The notes beneath the pieces are model-generated. The model did not search any database and was not told the origin of the DNA. It was given only the letters and a program-made list of their open reading frames with translations. The translations under genes and the position numbers were made by a program. Shown in pieces: positions 50,973 through 59,772 of a stretch of DNA of 64,000 nt. Each line of letters starts with the position of its first letter. The stretch's first letter is position 1. Source of the DNA: Winogradskyella sp. MH6 (GTDB taxonomy: Bacteria; Bacteroidota; Bacteroidia; Flavobacteriales; Flavobacteriaceae); NCBI RefSeq assembly GCF_022810765.1, contig NZ_CP094494.1, positions 1,736,001-1,800,000 of the forward strand, given 5' to 3'.

Positions 50973-52697
50973 TTACCCTATTATCATTCCAGCAATGGTA
51001 GCAGATATTAAAGAAGCTATTGTACCTCCAATTAAGGCTTTCATACCAAATTTAGATAACTGCTTTCTTTGTCCTGGAGCTAAAGATCCAATACCACCAA
51101 TTTGAATTCCGATAGAAGCAAAATTAGCAAATCCGCATAGCATATAAGTTGCCATAATTACAGACTTGTTATAGTTTAAATGTGTGGCATTGGCGACATC
51201 TTTTAAGTCAGCAAGTTGTATATAGCCAACAAATTCGCTTGCAGCCAATTTAATTCCTAAAAGCTGACCCATCATCATCATATCTTCTTTAGCCACACCA
51301 ATAAGCCACATTAAAGGAGCAAAAATAGTTCCCAGTATAGCTTCTAAAGAAAAGCTTTGGTAAGGTGTATTTGCAGCCATCCATGTATTTAATGAAGTAA
51401 CATCGCCAGCCCAACCGAGAATACCGTTAATCATTGCAATAAAAGCTACAAACACTAATAACATTGCTCCAACGTTTACGGCTAGTCTTAAGCCTTCTGT
51501 AGTTCCGTTAGCAATGGCATCTAAAAGGTTAGCACCGATTTTTTCTTGAGAGACTTTAACATCTGTATTGATGTCTTCTGTTTGTGGGTATAATATTTTT
51601 GAAATGACAATAGCACCTGGTGCTGCCATAACTGACGCTGCTAACAAATGTTTTGCATATAATAATCGCATAGCAGGATCGTCACCACCTAAAAAGCCAA
51701 TATAAGCTGCTAATACAGCACCAGCTACAGTGGCCATTCCGCCAATCATGACTAAAAGAATTTCGGACTTATTCATTTTCTCTAAATAAGCCTTAATTAA
51801 CAACGGAGCTTCGGTTTGTCCTAAGAAAATATTTCCGGCAACACTTAGACTTTCCGCTCCAGATATCTTTAGAAGTTTAGTTAATAACCAACCAAAGCCT
51901 TTAACCACTCTTTGGATAATACCTAGATAGAATAAGACAGATGTTAATGCAGAAAAGAATAAAATCGTTGGTAATACCTGAAATGCGAAAATGAAACCAA
52001 AGGTGTCCATGTCCACAACCAAACCTTCAAACAAAAACTTACTACCTTCTCTTGTAAAATCTAAGACGCTTACAAAAACACTTCCGATACTTTCAAAAAT
52101 AGTTTTTACAAATCCAACCCTTAGTACACCAATAGCGATAAGTAACTGAAAAGCTAAACCAATTCCTACAGTTTTCCAGTTTATAGCTTTTCGGTTGCTA
52201 CTAAACAGAAAAGCAATAACAATTAGAGTAAACATACCTAAAATACCTCGCCATAAACTATTAAAGGAAAAACCTTGACTTGGTTTAATTGTGTTTTCTG
52301 TATTTTCACCTGTTATGGCGGAAGCTATAGCAGTACTTTTAGATTCTAAAGATTTGAAACTATATGTTGTTAGTTTTTCAGTAAAAACAAGTGTTGAATC
52401 TGTAAACTCACGAACCTTATATTTTCTGATAGTGTCTTTTGGTGTGTTGTAATAAAAGACCAAAAGATTATTTTGAAATGTATAATGACCAGAAGCTTTA
52501 AGGCTATCTTTGCTTAGTAGTTTGTAATCAAAATCACCATCCCTAAATTTTAATATATCAGAATCTGAAATGGATAATGCTTCACCTGTTTGGGTGTTTT
52601 CAATTGTGGTGAACTGCCATGTTTTTTCTAGCTCTTGTGCTGTAATTGATGAAACTCCAATAAATATAGCAATAAGGGCTTTGAAAAAATGATTCAT
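50973..52697 (-). CDS. Concentrative nucleoside transporter (NupC/CNT) with extra N-terminal domain
   Basis: This 574-aa protein has an N-terminal signal peptide (about 1-20) and a soluble domain (about 22-115) with lipocalin-like features (LEKTWQFTTIENTQTGEALS, ending LVFTEKLTTYSFKSL). The CNT core runs from about 140 to 574. CNT landmarks are NIFLGQTEAPLLIKAYL (substrate-binding motif), MATVAGAVLAAYIGF, NVGAMLLVFVAFIAMING and CGFANFASIGIQIGGIG. It imports nucleosides with Na+ or H+. The appended periplasmic domain is not part of the classical family and may help bind ligand or regulate. It lies 15 bp after the bifunctional nuclease gene; both may serve nucleic acid salvage. Confidence 0.88.
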   Translation of the reverse strand: MNHFFKALIAIFIGVSSITAQELEKTWQFTTIENTQTGEALSISDSDILKFRDGDFDYKLLSKDSLKASGHYTFQNNLLVFYYNTPKDTIRKYKVREFTDSTLVFTEKLTTYSFKSLESKSTAIASAITGENTENTIKPSQGFSFNSLWRGILGMFTLIVIAFLFSSNRKAINWKTVGIGLAFQLLIAIGVLRVGFVKTIFESIGSVFVSVLDFTREGSKFLFEGLVVDMDTFGFIFAFQVLPTILFFSALTSVLFYLGIIQRVVKGFGWLLTKLLKISGAESLSVAGNIFLGQTEAPLLIKAYLEKMNKSEILLVMIGGMATVAGAVLAAYIGFLGGDDPAMRLLYAKHLLAASVMAAPGAIVISKILYPQTEDINTDVKVSQEKIGANLLDAIANGTTEGLRLAVNVGAMLLVFVAFIAMINGILGWAGDVTSLNTWMAANTPYQSFSLEAILGTIFAPLMWLIGVAKEDMMMMGQLLGIKLAASEFVGYIQLADLKDVANATHLNYNKSVIMATYMLCGFANFASIGIQIGGIGSLAPGQRKQLSKFGMKALIGGTIASLISATIAGMIIG

Positions 52698-52712
52698 AAA
52701 AAGGGGTGTTAG

Positions 52713-53327
52713 TTAGCGCTTAGAAATTTCGTCTCTTATTTTTGCAGCCTTTTCATAATCTTCATTATTTACGGCTTCTTCTAAAAGGCTATTCAATTCT
52801 TCTAAAGATTTGTCTTTATAACCTTCTTGGTCGGCAACTGCATTTTCTATTTCTTCAGCTATAAAATCATCGACAAGTATGCTATCTTGTTCTTCATCCT
52901 CTTTTTTAGGATTTACTTTAAGGTATATACCTGCTTTGTCTAAAATGTTTTTGTAAGTAAAGATTGGTGCCTGAAAACGTAATGCTAATGCAATGGCATC
53001 ACTGGTTCTGGCATCAATGATTTCTTCAATTTTATCGCGCTCACAAATAAGACTAGAGTAGAAGACACCATCAACTAATTTGTGAATAATGACTTGTTTC
53101 ACAACAATATCAAATCTGTCGGCAAAATTTTTGAATAAATCGTGAGTTAAAGGTCTTGGTGGACGAATTTCTTTCTCTAGTGCAATAGCAATAGATTGCG
53201 CTTCAAAAGCACCAATAACAATAGGAAGTTTTCTGTCACCATCAACTTCATTAAGTATTAAGGCATACGCGCCATTTTGTGTTTGGCTGTAGGAAATACC
53301 TTTTATATTTAAACGAACTAAACTCAT
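52713..53327 (-). CDS. Bifunctional nuclease-family protein (DUF151) with UVR motif
   Basis: This 204-aa protein has a DUF151 bifunctional nuclease domain at about 1-130: LPIVIGAFEAQSIAIALEKE, PRPLTHDLFKNF and DARTSDAIALALRF are its conserved stretches. The C-terminal UvrB/UvrC-type motif (about 170-204) is SLEELNSLLEEAVNNEDYEK with AAKIRDEI. The family name comes from plant proteins with RNase and DNase activity; the bacterial role is uncertain. The gene precedes the nucleoside transporter by 15 bp. A 150-bp leader with a long inverted repeat separates it from etfA. It is very likely cytoplasmic. Confidence 0.88.
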   Translation of the reverse strand: MSLVRLNIKGISYSQTQNGAYALILNEVDGDRKLPIVIGAFEAQSIAIALEKEIRPPRPLTHDLFKNFADRFDIVVKQVIIHKLVDGVFYSSLICERDKIEEIIDARTSDAIALALRFQAPIFTYKNILDKAGIYLKVNPKKEDEEQDSILVDDFIAEEIENAVADQEGYKDKSLEELNSLLEEAVNNEDYEKAAKIRDEISKR

Positions 53328-53346
53328 GAATTTTAAAACACAAAGA

Positions 53347-53452
53347 ACTGTTTAAATTTGGACTTTACCAACTGCAAAATGCAGAATTGGATATTTTTCT
53401 CAATACTTTCGATGAAACGTAAACCTATTAAGAAAATCTAAATTTAAACAGT
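53347..53452. repeat. 13-bp inverted repeat flanking 80 bp upstream of the nuclease gene
   Basis: ACTGTTTAAATTT (53347-53359) and AAATTTAAACAGT (53440-53452) are perfect complements. Between them a smaller hairpin CTGC-AAAAT-GCAG, flanked by CCAA and TTGG, is visible. It may fold as a branched RNA in the etfA 3' region or the nuclease 5' leader. Confidence 0.5.
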
Positions 53453-53477
53453 CCTTTAATATTACAAGGTAATAAAA

Positions 53478-54440
53478 TTATGCGTTTTGAGCTTTAAAAG
53501 CTTTTAGTTTTTCTATTAATGTTGGTACTACTTCAAACGCATCACCAACAACTCCATAGTCAGCTGCTTTAAAGAAAGGAGCTTCAGGATCTGTGTTAAT
53601 AACAACTTTTACTTTAGAAGCATTAATACCTGCTAAATGCTGAATTGCACCAGAGATACCAACAGCAATGTATAGGTTAGACGCAACAGGCTTACCTGTT
53701 TGCCCAACATGCTCGCTATGAGGTCTCCAACCAAGGTCAGATACAGGCTTAGAACATGCAGTTGCAGCACCTAAAACATCTGCTAACTCTTCTATCATTC
53801 CCCAATTTTCTGGACCTTTTAATCCTCTACCACCAGATACTACTATTTCTGCATCTGCAATACTTACTTTGTCTGTTGCTTTGTCTACAGACTCTACGCT
53901 AACACCAGAGTCTGGTATTGAAGGTGAGAAATCTTCAACAGAAGCACTACCACCAGCTTCAATAATTCCGAAAGAATTGTTAGATAAACCAACGATTTTT
54001 ACATCTGTATTTATTTCTGTATTAGCAAAAGCTTTGTTTGTAAAAGCAGTTCGTTTCACTGTAAAAGGAGAAGTGCTAGATGGTGCTTCTACTACATTAG
54101 AAACATATCCTGCATCTAAACCTACAGCTAATAAGGGTGCTAAGTATTTACTGTCTGCACTAGAACTTAAAACAACAACTTTTGTACTTTCATTTTTAGC
54201 AGCTTGCTCTATAACAGCTGCGTATTTTTTAGCGTTAAATTTATTTAGACTTTCATCTTTTACAGACAATACTTTAGAAGCACCATAAGCGCCTAGACTA
54301 TCACTATTGTCTGCATTAATGGCAACAGCAGTTACTGTTGTGCCCATTTGGTCTGCAACAGCTTTTGCGTAAGAAACGACTTCTAAAGCTGCTTTTTTAA
54401 ATTTTCCGTTTTCTGATTCTGTATATACTAAAACTGACAT
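53478..54440 (-). CDS. etfA: Electron transfer flavoprotein, alpha subunit
   Basis: This 320-aa ETF alpha subunit has an N-terminal alpha/beta domain and a C-terminal FAD-binding domain at about 200-320. The FAD signatures are VSGGRGLKGPENWG, DLGWRPHSEHVGQTGKPVAS and LYIAVGISGAIQHLAGI, followed by INTDPEAPFFKAADYGVVGD. With EtfB it carries electrons from acyl-CoA and other dehydrogenases to ETF-quinone oxidoreductase. It starts 10 bp after etfB on the same transcript. Length and motifs are normal. Confidence 0.95.
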   Translation of the reverse strand: MSVLVYTESENGKFKKAALEVVSYAKAVADQMGTTVTAVAINADNSDSLGAYGASKVLSVKDESLNKFNAKKYAAVIEQAAKNESTKVVVLSSSADSKYLAPLLAVGLDAGYVSNVVEAPSSTSPFTVKRTAFTNKAFANTEINTDVKIVGLSNNSFGIIEAGGSASVEDFSPSIPDSGVSVESVDKATDKVSIADAEIVVSGGRGLKGPENWGMIEELADVLGAATACSKPVSDLGWRPHSEHVGQTGKPVASNLYIAVGISGAIQHLAGINASKVKVVINTDPEAPFFKAADYGVVGDAFEVVPTLIEKLKAFKAQNA

Positions 54441-54450
54441 AATTCTTTTT

Positions 54451-55197
54451 TTAAATGACTTTAGCTTCGTTGTGAAGTAAATTTACTAACTCATCGATAT
54501 TATCGGCATCGACTAACTTAACCGCACCTTTAGGTGCAGGTTTTTCGAAACTAGCAGTTGTAGTTTCTGAATTAGTAGCTACAGGCTCAACAACATTTAA
54601 CGGTTTTTTACGAGCCATCATAATACCTCTCATATTTGGGATACGAAGATCACTTTCTTCAACAATACCTTTTTGTCCTGCAATAACTAAAGGAAGTGAA
54701 GTACTTACAGTTTCTTTACCACCATCAATTTCTCTTACAGCTTTTGCATTAGTACCATCAACTTCTAATCCTATACAGTTAGCTACAAAGTTAGCGTCTG
54801 TCATTGCTGCTAACATACCAGGAACCATTCCGCCATTATAATCAATAGACTCTCTTCCTGCTATAACTAAGTCGTAACCACCATCTTTAACCACTTTTGC
54901 TAATTGTTTTGCAACAGAAAAACCATCAGTAGCTTCTGTGTTAACTCTTATAGCAGTATCGGCACCAATAGCCAATGCTTTTCTTAATGTTGGCTCAGTT
55001 TCTGCACCACCTACGTTGATAACATCTACGCTTGCACCTTGCTTTTCTTTAAACCACATTGCTCTGGTTAAACCAAACTCGTCATTAGGATTAATTACAA
55101 ATTGTACACCATTAGTGTCAAACTTAGTGTCGCCATCTGTAAAGTTAATTTTGGAAGTCGTATCAGGTACGTGGCTGATACATACTAAAATCTTCAT
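54451..55197 (-). CDS. etfB: Electron transfer flavoprotein, beta subunit
   Basis: This 248-aa ETF beta subunit starts MKILVCISHVPDTTSKI. It contains NPNDEFGLTRAMWFKEKQGA, the AMP-binding type loop AGRESIDYNGGMVPGMLAAM and the C-terminal recognition loop region IPNMRGIMMARKKPL, which contacts partner dehydrogenases. It lies first in etfB-etfA and is divergent from pdhB across a 209-bp gap with an inverted repeat at 55294-55319. No consensus promoter was recognised on its own strand. Confidence 0.95.
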   Translation of the reverse strand: MKILVCISHVPDTTSKINFTDGDTKFDTNGVQFVINPNDEFGLTRAMWFKEKQGASVDVINVGGAETEPTLRKALAIGADTAIRVNTEATDGFSVAKQLAKVVKDGGYDLVIAGRESIDYNGGMVPGMLAAMTDANFVANCIGLEVDGTNAKAVREIDGGKETVSTSLPLVIAGQKGIVEESDLRIPNMRGIMMARKKPLNVVEPVATNSETTTASFEKPAPKGAVKLVDADNIDELVNLLHNEAKVI

Positions 55198-55293
55198 ACT
55201 TATATCTTATTTAAGTTTACATTATTATGTGAAATTTTACGATAACGATTTCGCTAACCATTTGTAAAACATCAAAAAATTGCGGTTACGAAG

Positions 55294-55319
55294 GTAAATA
55301 TTTTATTTCGAATATTTAC
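55294..55319. repeat. Inverted repeat between etfB and pdhB
   Basis: GTAAATATT (55294-55302) and AATATTTAC (55311-55319) are perfect 9-bp arms with an 8-nt spacer, roughly central in the divergent promoter gap. It is a candidate operator for one or both genes. Confidence 0.4.
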
Positions 55320-55376
55320 TATGCGTGCATAATAAATTTTAAAGAAATTTGAGCTACTTAGTTTTTCATTTATTGC

Positions 55377-55384
55377 TATTTTTG
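55377..55384 (+). promoter_or_regulatory. -7 box of pdhB
   Basis: TATTTTTG matches TAnnTTTG and ends 22 bp before the pdhB ATG. The nearest TTTG upstream (55348-55351) is spaced 25 bp, slightly long for a -33 element. Confidence 0.5.
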
Positions 55385-55406
55385 TTCTTCGTTTAAAAAG
55401 AAAATA

Positions 55407-56384
55407 ATGAAGACAATTCAATTTAGAGAAGCTATCGCTGAAGCCATGAGCGAAGAAATGCGTAGAGATGAAAGCATTTATCTTATGGGTGAAGAAGTTG
55501 CAGAATACAATGGTGCTTATAAAGCATCAAAAGGGATGTTAGATGAATTTGGACCAAAGCGCGTTATAGATACACCTATTGCAGAACTTGGTTTTGCTGG
55601 TGTGGCAATTGGTTCTACAATGACTGGTAACCGTCCTATTGTAGAGTATATGACGTTTAATTTCTCTTTGGTTGGTATTGATCAAATTATTAACAACGCT
55701 GCAAAAATTAGACAAATGTCTGGCGGACAATTTAAATGCCCAATTGTATTTAGAGGTCCAACAGCATCTGCAGGTCAGTTAGCAGCAACACACTCCCAAG
55801 CTTTTGAGAGTTGGTTTGCTAATACACCAGGTCTTAAGGTGGTTGTGCCATCTAATCCTTATGATGCAAAAGGACTTTTAAAATCTGCAATTAGAGATGA
55901 CGATCCGGTAATTTTTATGGAAAGTGAGCAGATGTATGGAGATAAAGGTGAAGTACCAGAAGGTGAATACACAATTCCATTAGGTGTTGCTGATATTAAG
56001 AGAGAAGGAACAGATGTTACTATAGTATCTTTTGGAAAGATTATAAAAGAGGCTTTTAAAGCAGCGGACGAATTAGAAAAAGAAGGTATCTCTTGTGAGG
56101 TTATAGATTTAAGAACTGTACGTCCTATGGACAGAAAAACAGTTGTAGAATCTGTAAAGAAGACTAATAGACTTGTTGTGGTGGAAGAAGCTTGGCCTTT
56201 TGGTAATGTAGCAACAGAAATTACATACTTAGTACAATCTGAAGCGTTTGATTATTTAGATGCTCCAGTTGTAAAAATTAATACTGCAGATACACCTGCG
56301 CCATATTCACCAGTACTTTTAGAAGAGTGGTTGCCTAATAGCGATGACGTTGTAAAAGCGGTGAAAAAAGTAATGTATAAATAA
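55407..56384 (+). CDS. pdhB: Pyruvate dehydrogenase E1 component, beta subunit
   Basis: This 325-aa transketolase-like subunit has GEEVAEYNGAYKASKGMLDE, the TPP-proximal region DTPIAELGFAGVAIG, FRGPTASAGQLAATHSQAFE and the C-terminal domain with VIDLRTVRPMD and VVVEEAWPFGNVA. It pairs with an E1 alpha subunit to decarboxylate pyruvate using thiamine diphosphate. No E1 alpha or E2 gene adjoins it here, so the complex genes are split in this genome, as in many flavobacteria. Branched-chain keto acid E1 beta is the nearest alternative. A long stem-loop (56408-56465) follows before the next gene. Confidence 0.92.
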   Translation: MKTIQFREAIAEAMSEEMRRDESIYLMGEEVAEYNGAYKASKGMLDEFGPKRVIDTPIAELGFAGVAIGSTMTGNRPIVEYMTFNFSLVGIDQIINNAAKIRQMSGGQFKCPIVFRGPTASAGQLAATHSQAFESWFANTPGLKVVVPSNPYDAKGLLKSAIRDDDPVIFMESEQMYGDKGEVPEGEYTIPLGVADIKREGTDVTIVSFGKIIKEAFKAADELEKEGISCEVIDLRTVRPMDRKTVVESVKKTNRLVVVEEAWPFGNVATEITYLVQSEAFDYLDAPVVKINTADTPAPYSPVLLEEWLPNSDDVVKAVKKVMYK

Positions 56385-56407
56385 ATAAATCGCAGTTTTC
56401 TGCGTTT

Positions 56408-56465
56408 AATAAACTTCATTAATAACCAAAAACTAATTTTAGCACGGTTGTTGATGAAGTTTATT
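56408..56465 (+). repeat. Long 20-bp stem-loop just upstream of the DUF5686 gene
   Basis: Arms 56408-56427 and 56446-56465 pair over 20 positions (18 Watson-Crick, 2 G-U) around an 18-nt loop. The outer 12 bp, AATAAACTTCAT/ATGAAGTTTATT, are perfect. It ends 8 nt before the ATG at 56474 and has no U-tract, so it may control translation or RNA stability. A smaller hairpin CGCAG-TTTT-CTGCG lies at 56391-56404. Confidence 0.7.
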
Positions 56466-56473
56466 GTTTAAAT

Positions 56474-58984
56474 ATGAAGTTAAAACTATTCTTTGCCCTT
56501 TTTATTATTGGCTTAACCTCAGCTTTGTCTCAAACAAAAGTTAGTGGTTACGTTTATGATGTAAACGATGAGCCAATTCCTTTTGCAAACGTAGTTTTTA
56601 AAGGTTCTACCGAAGGTACTATTACAAACGAAGACGGACGATTTTATTTAGAGTCTGACGAGACTTGGGATGCTTTAATGGTTTCTTTTGTTGGTTATGA
56701 AGTTTTAGAATTTCCACTTACTAAAAAAGTAAACTACGACTTAAGATTTATACTAAAAGAAGAAGCAGAGTCATTAAAAGAGGTTGTTGTAGTTAGTGGC
56801 AAGCAATCAAAAAAAGCTTCAGAAAATCCTGCTATACGTATTCTAAAAAAGATTTGGGAGCGTAAAAGACAAAACGGACTCAGCCAGTTTAAACAATACG
56901 AGTACGACCAATACGAAAAAGTAGAGTTTGACCTTAATACCATAGATAGTGCGCTAATAAAAAGTAAACTGTTTAAGGGTATGGAGTTTGTTTTTGAAGA
57001 AGTTGATACCTCCTCAGTAACAGGTAAAACGTATTTGCCAATTTTCCTGAATGAGTCTGTAAAAAAGGTTTACGGCGATAATGAAAGAAATGAAAAGCGA
57101 GAGGATTTAGTAGGAAATAAAAACTCAGGATTTAGTAACAATCAGGTTATTATAGATTTTATAGATGACTTATATTCAGACTATAATATTTACGATAACT
57201 ATTTAAAATTCTTTGATAAGAGTTTTGTAAGTCCGTTGAGTCGTACAGGTATTCAAACCTATAACTATGTACTTTCAGATAGTGCATACATAGATAATAA
57301 ATGGTGTTATAATATCATTTACTACCCAAGACGAAAAAATGAATTGACCTTTAAAGGAGACTTTTGGGTTAATGATTCAACTTATGCAATCAAAGAAATA
57401 AATCTTCAGGCCTCTAAAAGTGCCAATATCAACTGGGTAAAAGAAATTTATATAGAGCAGGAATTTGAAGTTTTAAATGATTCGGTTTTTCTTATAAAAC
57501 GCGATTATTTTCTTTCGGATTTTGCCCTAAATAAAAAAGAAAAATCGAGAGGTGTTTACGGTAAACGTACTACGTTGTATGATAATTATCAATTCAATCA
57601 GCCAAAGGATGAAAAATTCTATGATAAGGTAGTTTATACTTATGATGCTGATATTTATAATAGAGAAGACGATTTTTGGGAAAAGAATAGGTTAGAGGCT
57701 TTAAACAAAGACGAAAAGGGTGTTTACAAAATGTTAGACACTTTAAAAACTGTAAAAAAATTCAAGCGTCTTTATAATCTCGGAAGTATACTCGCCTCAG
57801 GATATGTAGAATTCCCGAGTATAAATTTTGATTACGGTCCAATTTTTTCAACATTCGGTTTTAATGAAGTTGAAGGATTGCGTCTTAGAACAGGTGGACG
57901 AACCTATTTTGGTCCAAACGATTTATGGAGGCTAGAAGGTTTCTTAGCTTATGGCTTTAGAGATGATAAATTCAAATATGGTATTTCTGGTAAGTGGTTG
58001 TTAGATAAACGGAGCCGATTAACCATTTTTGGTGGTAATAGGCGAGATATAGAGCAGATTGGCGCAAGTCTAACAAGTTCTACTGACGTTTTGGGTAGAA
58101 GCTTAGCCTCTAGTGCAGTTTTTACAGCAGGTTCAAACGATAAATTAACCAATATTAATTTGACCAATTTAGGGTTTTCAATTGAACCACTTCGGAATTT
58201 TGAAGTGCGTTTAGACGGAAGTTTTAGAACCTTAAGTTCAGCATCACCAACCTTCAGTTTAGATTATAACAATCCTGAATCTTCAACAGGAATTTCATCA
58301 GAGATTAAACAGTTTGAAAGCAGGTTGGCTTTATCCTATTTTCCAAAGCGTGAAATGACAGGCTTTGGTGTAGAACGAAAAGAGAAGAACGATAATTTTG
58401 CCAGACTTTTTGCTCAGGTTACACGTGGGGATCGCAATTGGTTTGATAGTGATTTTGATTATACCAAAGTACAGTTTTCTTATATCCAACCATGGCAAGT
58501 AGGTGGTTTTGGGCGTTTAGTGACGTCGATTGAAGCTGGTAAAACATTTGGTGAAGTACCACTAGGTTTGCTAAGTGTGGTTCCTGGTAACCAAACCTAT
58601 TTCTCAATATACAATACATTCTCACAACTCGATTTTTATGAGTTTGTTACAGATACATATACTTCTGTTCATTTTGAACACAATTTTAATGGTCGCCTTT
58701 TTTCTCGAATCCCATTTTTAAAGAAATATAATCTTAGAGCAATTGTTGGTCTGCGAGGTGTTTGGGGAGAACTGTCTGATGAAAACATAGCTTTAAGTAC
58801 TACAGGAAATCCAGTTGAATTTCCACTTTTAGCACCAGATACACGCATGTATTATGAGTATAGTTTTGGTGTGGCTAATATTTTCAAGATTCTAAGAATA
58901 GATTTCAACTTTAGAGGTAATTATTTAGACAATCCAGATGCCAGACGTTTTGGAGTTACAGGTAGTTTTGGCTTTTATTTCTAA
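56474..58984 (+). CDS. DUF5686 outer-membrane protein with carboxypeptidase-like N-domain
   Basis: This 836-aa protein has a signal peptide (about 1-19, ending ALSQ). A carboxypeptidase-regulatory-like domain lies at about 22-105 (VSGYVYDVNDEPIPFANVVF). A middle domain contains YDQYEKVEFDLNTIDSAL, typical of DUF5686 proteins. The C-terminal outer-membrane beta-barrel runs from about 480 to 836 and ends FGVTGSFGFYF. The N-domain resembles the SusC front domain, but no TonB plug follows, so it is not a canonical TonB-dependent receptor. Its role is unknown; secretion or envelope assembly is possible. A strong leader stem-loop directly precedes the start. Confidence 0.85.
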   Translation: MKLKLFFALFIIGLTSALSQTKVSGYVYDVNDEPIPFANVVFKGSTEGTITNEDGRFYLESDETWDALMVSFVGYEVLEFPLTKKVNYDLRFILKEEAESLKEVVVVSGKQSKKASENPAIRILKKIWERKRQNGLSQFKQYEYDQYEKVEFDLNTIDSALIKSKLFKGMEFVFEEVDTSSVTGKTYLPIFLNESVKKVYGDNERNEKREDLVGNKNSGFSNNQVIIDFIDDLYSDYNIYDNYLKFFDKSFVSPLSRTGIQTYNYVLSDSAYIDNKWCYNIIYYPRRKNELTFKGDFWVNDSTYAIKEINLQASKSANINWVKEIYIEQEFEVLNDSVFLIKRDYFLSDFALNKKEKSRGVYGKRTTLYDNYQFNQPKDEKFYDKVVYTYDADIYNREDDFWEKNRLEALNKDEKGVYKMLDTLKTVKKFKRLYNLGSILASGYVEFPSINFDYGPIFSTFGFNEVEGLRLRTGGRTYFGPNDLWRLEGFLAYGFRDDKFKYGISGKWLLDKRSRLTIFGGNRRDIEQIGASLTSSTDVLGRSLASSAVFTAGSNDKLTNINLTNLGFSIEPLRNFEVRLDGSFRTLSSASPTFSLDYNNPESSTGISSEIKQFESRLALSYFPKREMTGFGVERKEKNDNFARLFAQVTRGDRNWFDSDFDYTKVQFSYIQPWQVGGFGRLVTSIEAGKTFGEVPLGLLSVVPGNQTYFSIYNTFSQLDFYEFVTDTYTSVHFEHNFNGRLFSRIPFLKKYNLRAIVGLRGVWGELSDENIALSTTGNPVEFPLLAPDTRMYYEYSFGVANIFKILRIDFNFRGNYLDNPDARRFGVTGSFGFYF

Positions 58985-59043
58985 AAGGAACATGTCAGCG
59001 TCTACGTTTTAGGTTATATTTTCGTTATTATTCTATAATAGAA

Positions 59044-59074
59044 TTGGTCTAACGTCATCAAACACTTATATTTG
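59044..59074 (+). promoter_or_regulatory. Promoter of ppa
   Basis: TTG (59044-59046), a 20-bp spacer and TATATTTG (59067-59074) match the Bacteroidota consensus fully. The start codon is 21 bp downstream of the -7 box. Confidence 0.75.
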
Positions 59075-59094
59075 CAACCTTTTTAATTATATTA

Positions 59095-59625
59095 ATGATG
59101 ACAGATTCAACCCAATTAACCTTCGATGTTTTAATAGAAATCCCTAAAGGGAGCCGTAATAAATATGAATACGATTTTGCATTAAACAAAATTAGATTCG
59201 ATAGAATGCTTTTTTCGTCAATGATGTATCCTGGTGACTATGGTTTTGTGCCAGAAACTTTAGCTTTAGATAGCGACCCATTAGATGTTTTGGTTTTAGG
59301 AACAGAGCCTACATTTCCAATGGTAGTAATGGAGGTAAGACCTATAGGAGTTTTTCATATGACAGATGAAAAGGGACCAGATGAGAAAATAATTTGTGTG
59401 CCAGTTTCGGATCCAATTTGGAGTAACAATCATGACATTAGTGATTTAAATCCGCACAGGCTAAAAGAGATAGAACACTTTTTTCAAGTTTACAAGGATT
59501 TAGAGGAAAAGAAAGTAGATGTAGGTGGATGGGGAAATGCCGAAGAAGCTATAAAAATATACCAAGAGTGTGTAAAGCGTTATGATGAAAGTGAACATAA
59601 GAAAAAGCGAACTTTCACTATTTAG
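59095..59625 (+). CDS. ppa: Soluble inorganic pyrophosphatase
   Basis: This 176-aa family I pyrophosphatase has EIPKGSRNKYEYDF (substrate Lys), MMYPGDYGFVPETLALDSDP followed by LDVLVLG (metal-binding Asp cluster), and the C-terminal helix with HFFQVYKDLEEKKVDVGGWG. It hydrolyses PPi to phosphate in the cytoplasm with Mg2+. Two adjacent ATGs (59095 and 59098) are possible starts. It has its own consensus promoter and is separated from the membrane pyrophosphatase gene by a terminator. Having both enzyme types side by side suggests one for bulk PPi removal and one for energy conservation. Confidence 0.95.
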   Translation: MMTDSTQLTFDVLIEIPKGSRNKYEYDFALNKIRFDRMLFSSMMYPGDYGFVPETLALDSDPLDVLVLGTEPTFPMVVMEVRPIGVFHMTDEKGPDEKIICVPVSDPIWSNNHDISDLNPHRLKEIEHFFQVYKDLEEKKVDVGGWGNAEEAIKIYQECVKRYDESEHKKKRTFTI

Positions 59626-59663
59626 TACTTTGTGAAATAAGCACTTTTTTATAATAATAATCT

Positions 59664-59701
59664 AAAAAAAAGCAATATCAATTATTGATATTGCTTTTTT
59701 T
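59664..59701 (+). terminator. Terminator between ppa and hppA
   Basis: AGCAATATCAA (59671-59681) and TTGATATTGCT (59685-59695) form an 11-bp stem with a 3-nt loop, flanked by A-run and T-run. It sits between the two pyrophosphatase genes and implies separate transcription. Confidence 0.9.
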
Positions 59702-59723
59702 CGTAAAATTTGATTGATTTTAC

Positions 59724-59731
59724 TACTTTTG
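59724..59731 (+). promoter_or_regulatory. -7 box of hppA
   Basis: TACTTTTG matches TAnnTTTG. It lies downstream of the in-frame TTG at 59710, so that codon cannot be the start; translation should begin at ATG 59773. No well-spaced TTG was found at -33. Confidence 0.5.
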
Positions 59732-59772
59732 CCCAGTTTGAAAAGCGAATAACTAATCTCAATAAATATTAT

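Noticed and set aside
53869..54288. 139-codon plus-strand frame within etfA
   Set aside because: It is fully antisense to a conserved ETF subunit with no recognisable features.
59710..59772. N-terminal extension of HppA from a TTG codon
   Set aside because: It overlaps the -7 box at 59724-59731 and abuts the ppa terminator; the ATG at 59773 begins the first membrane helix.
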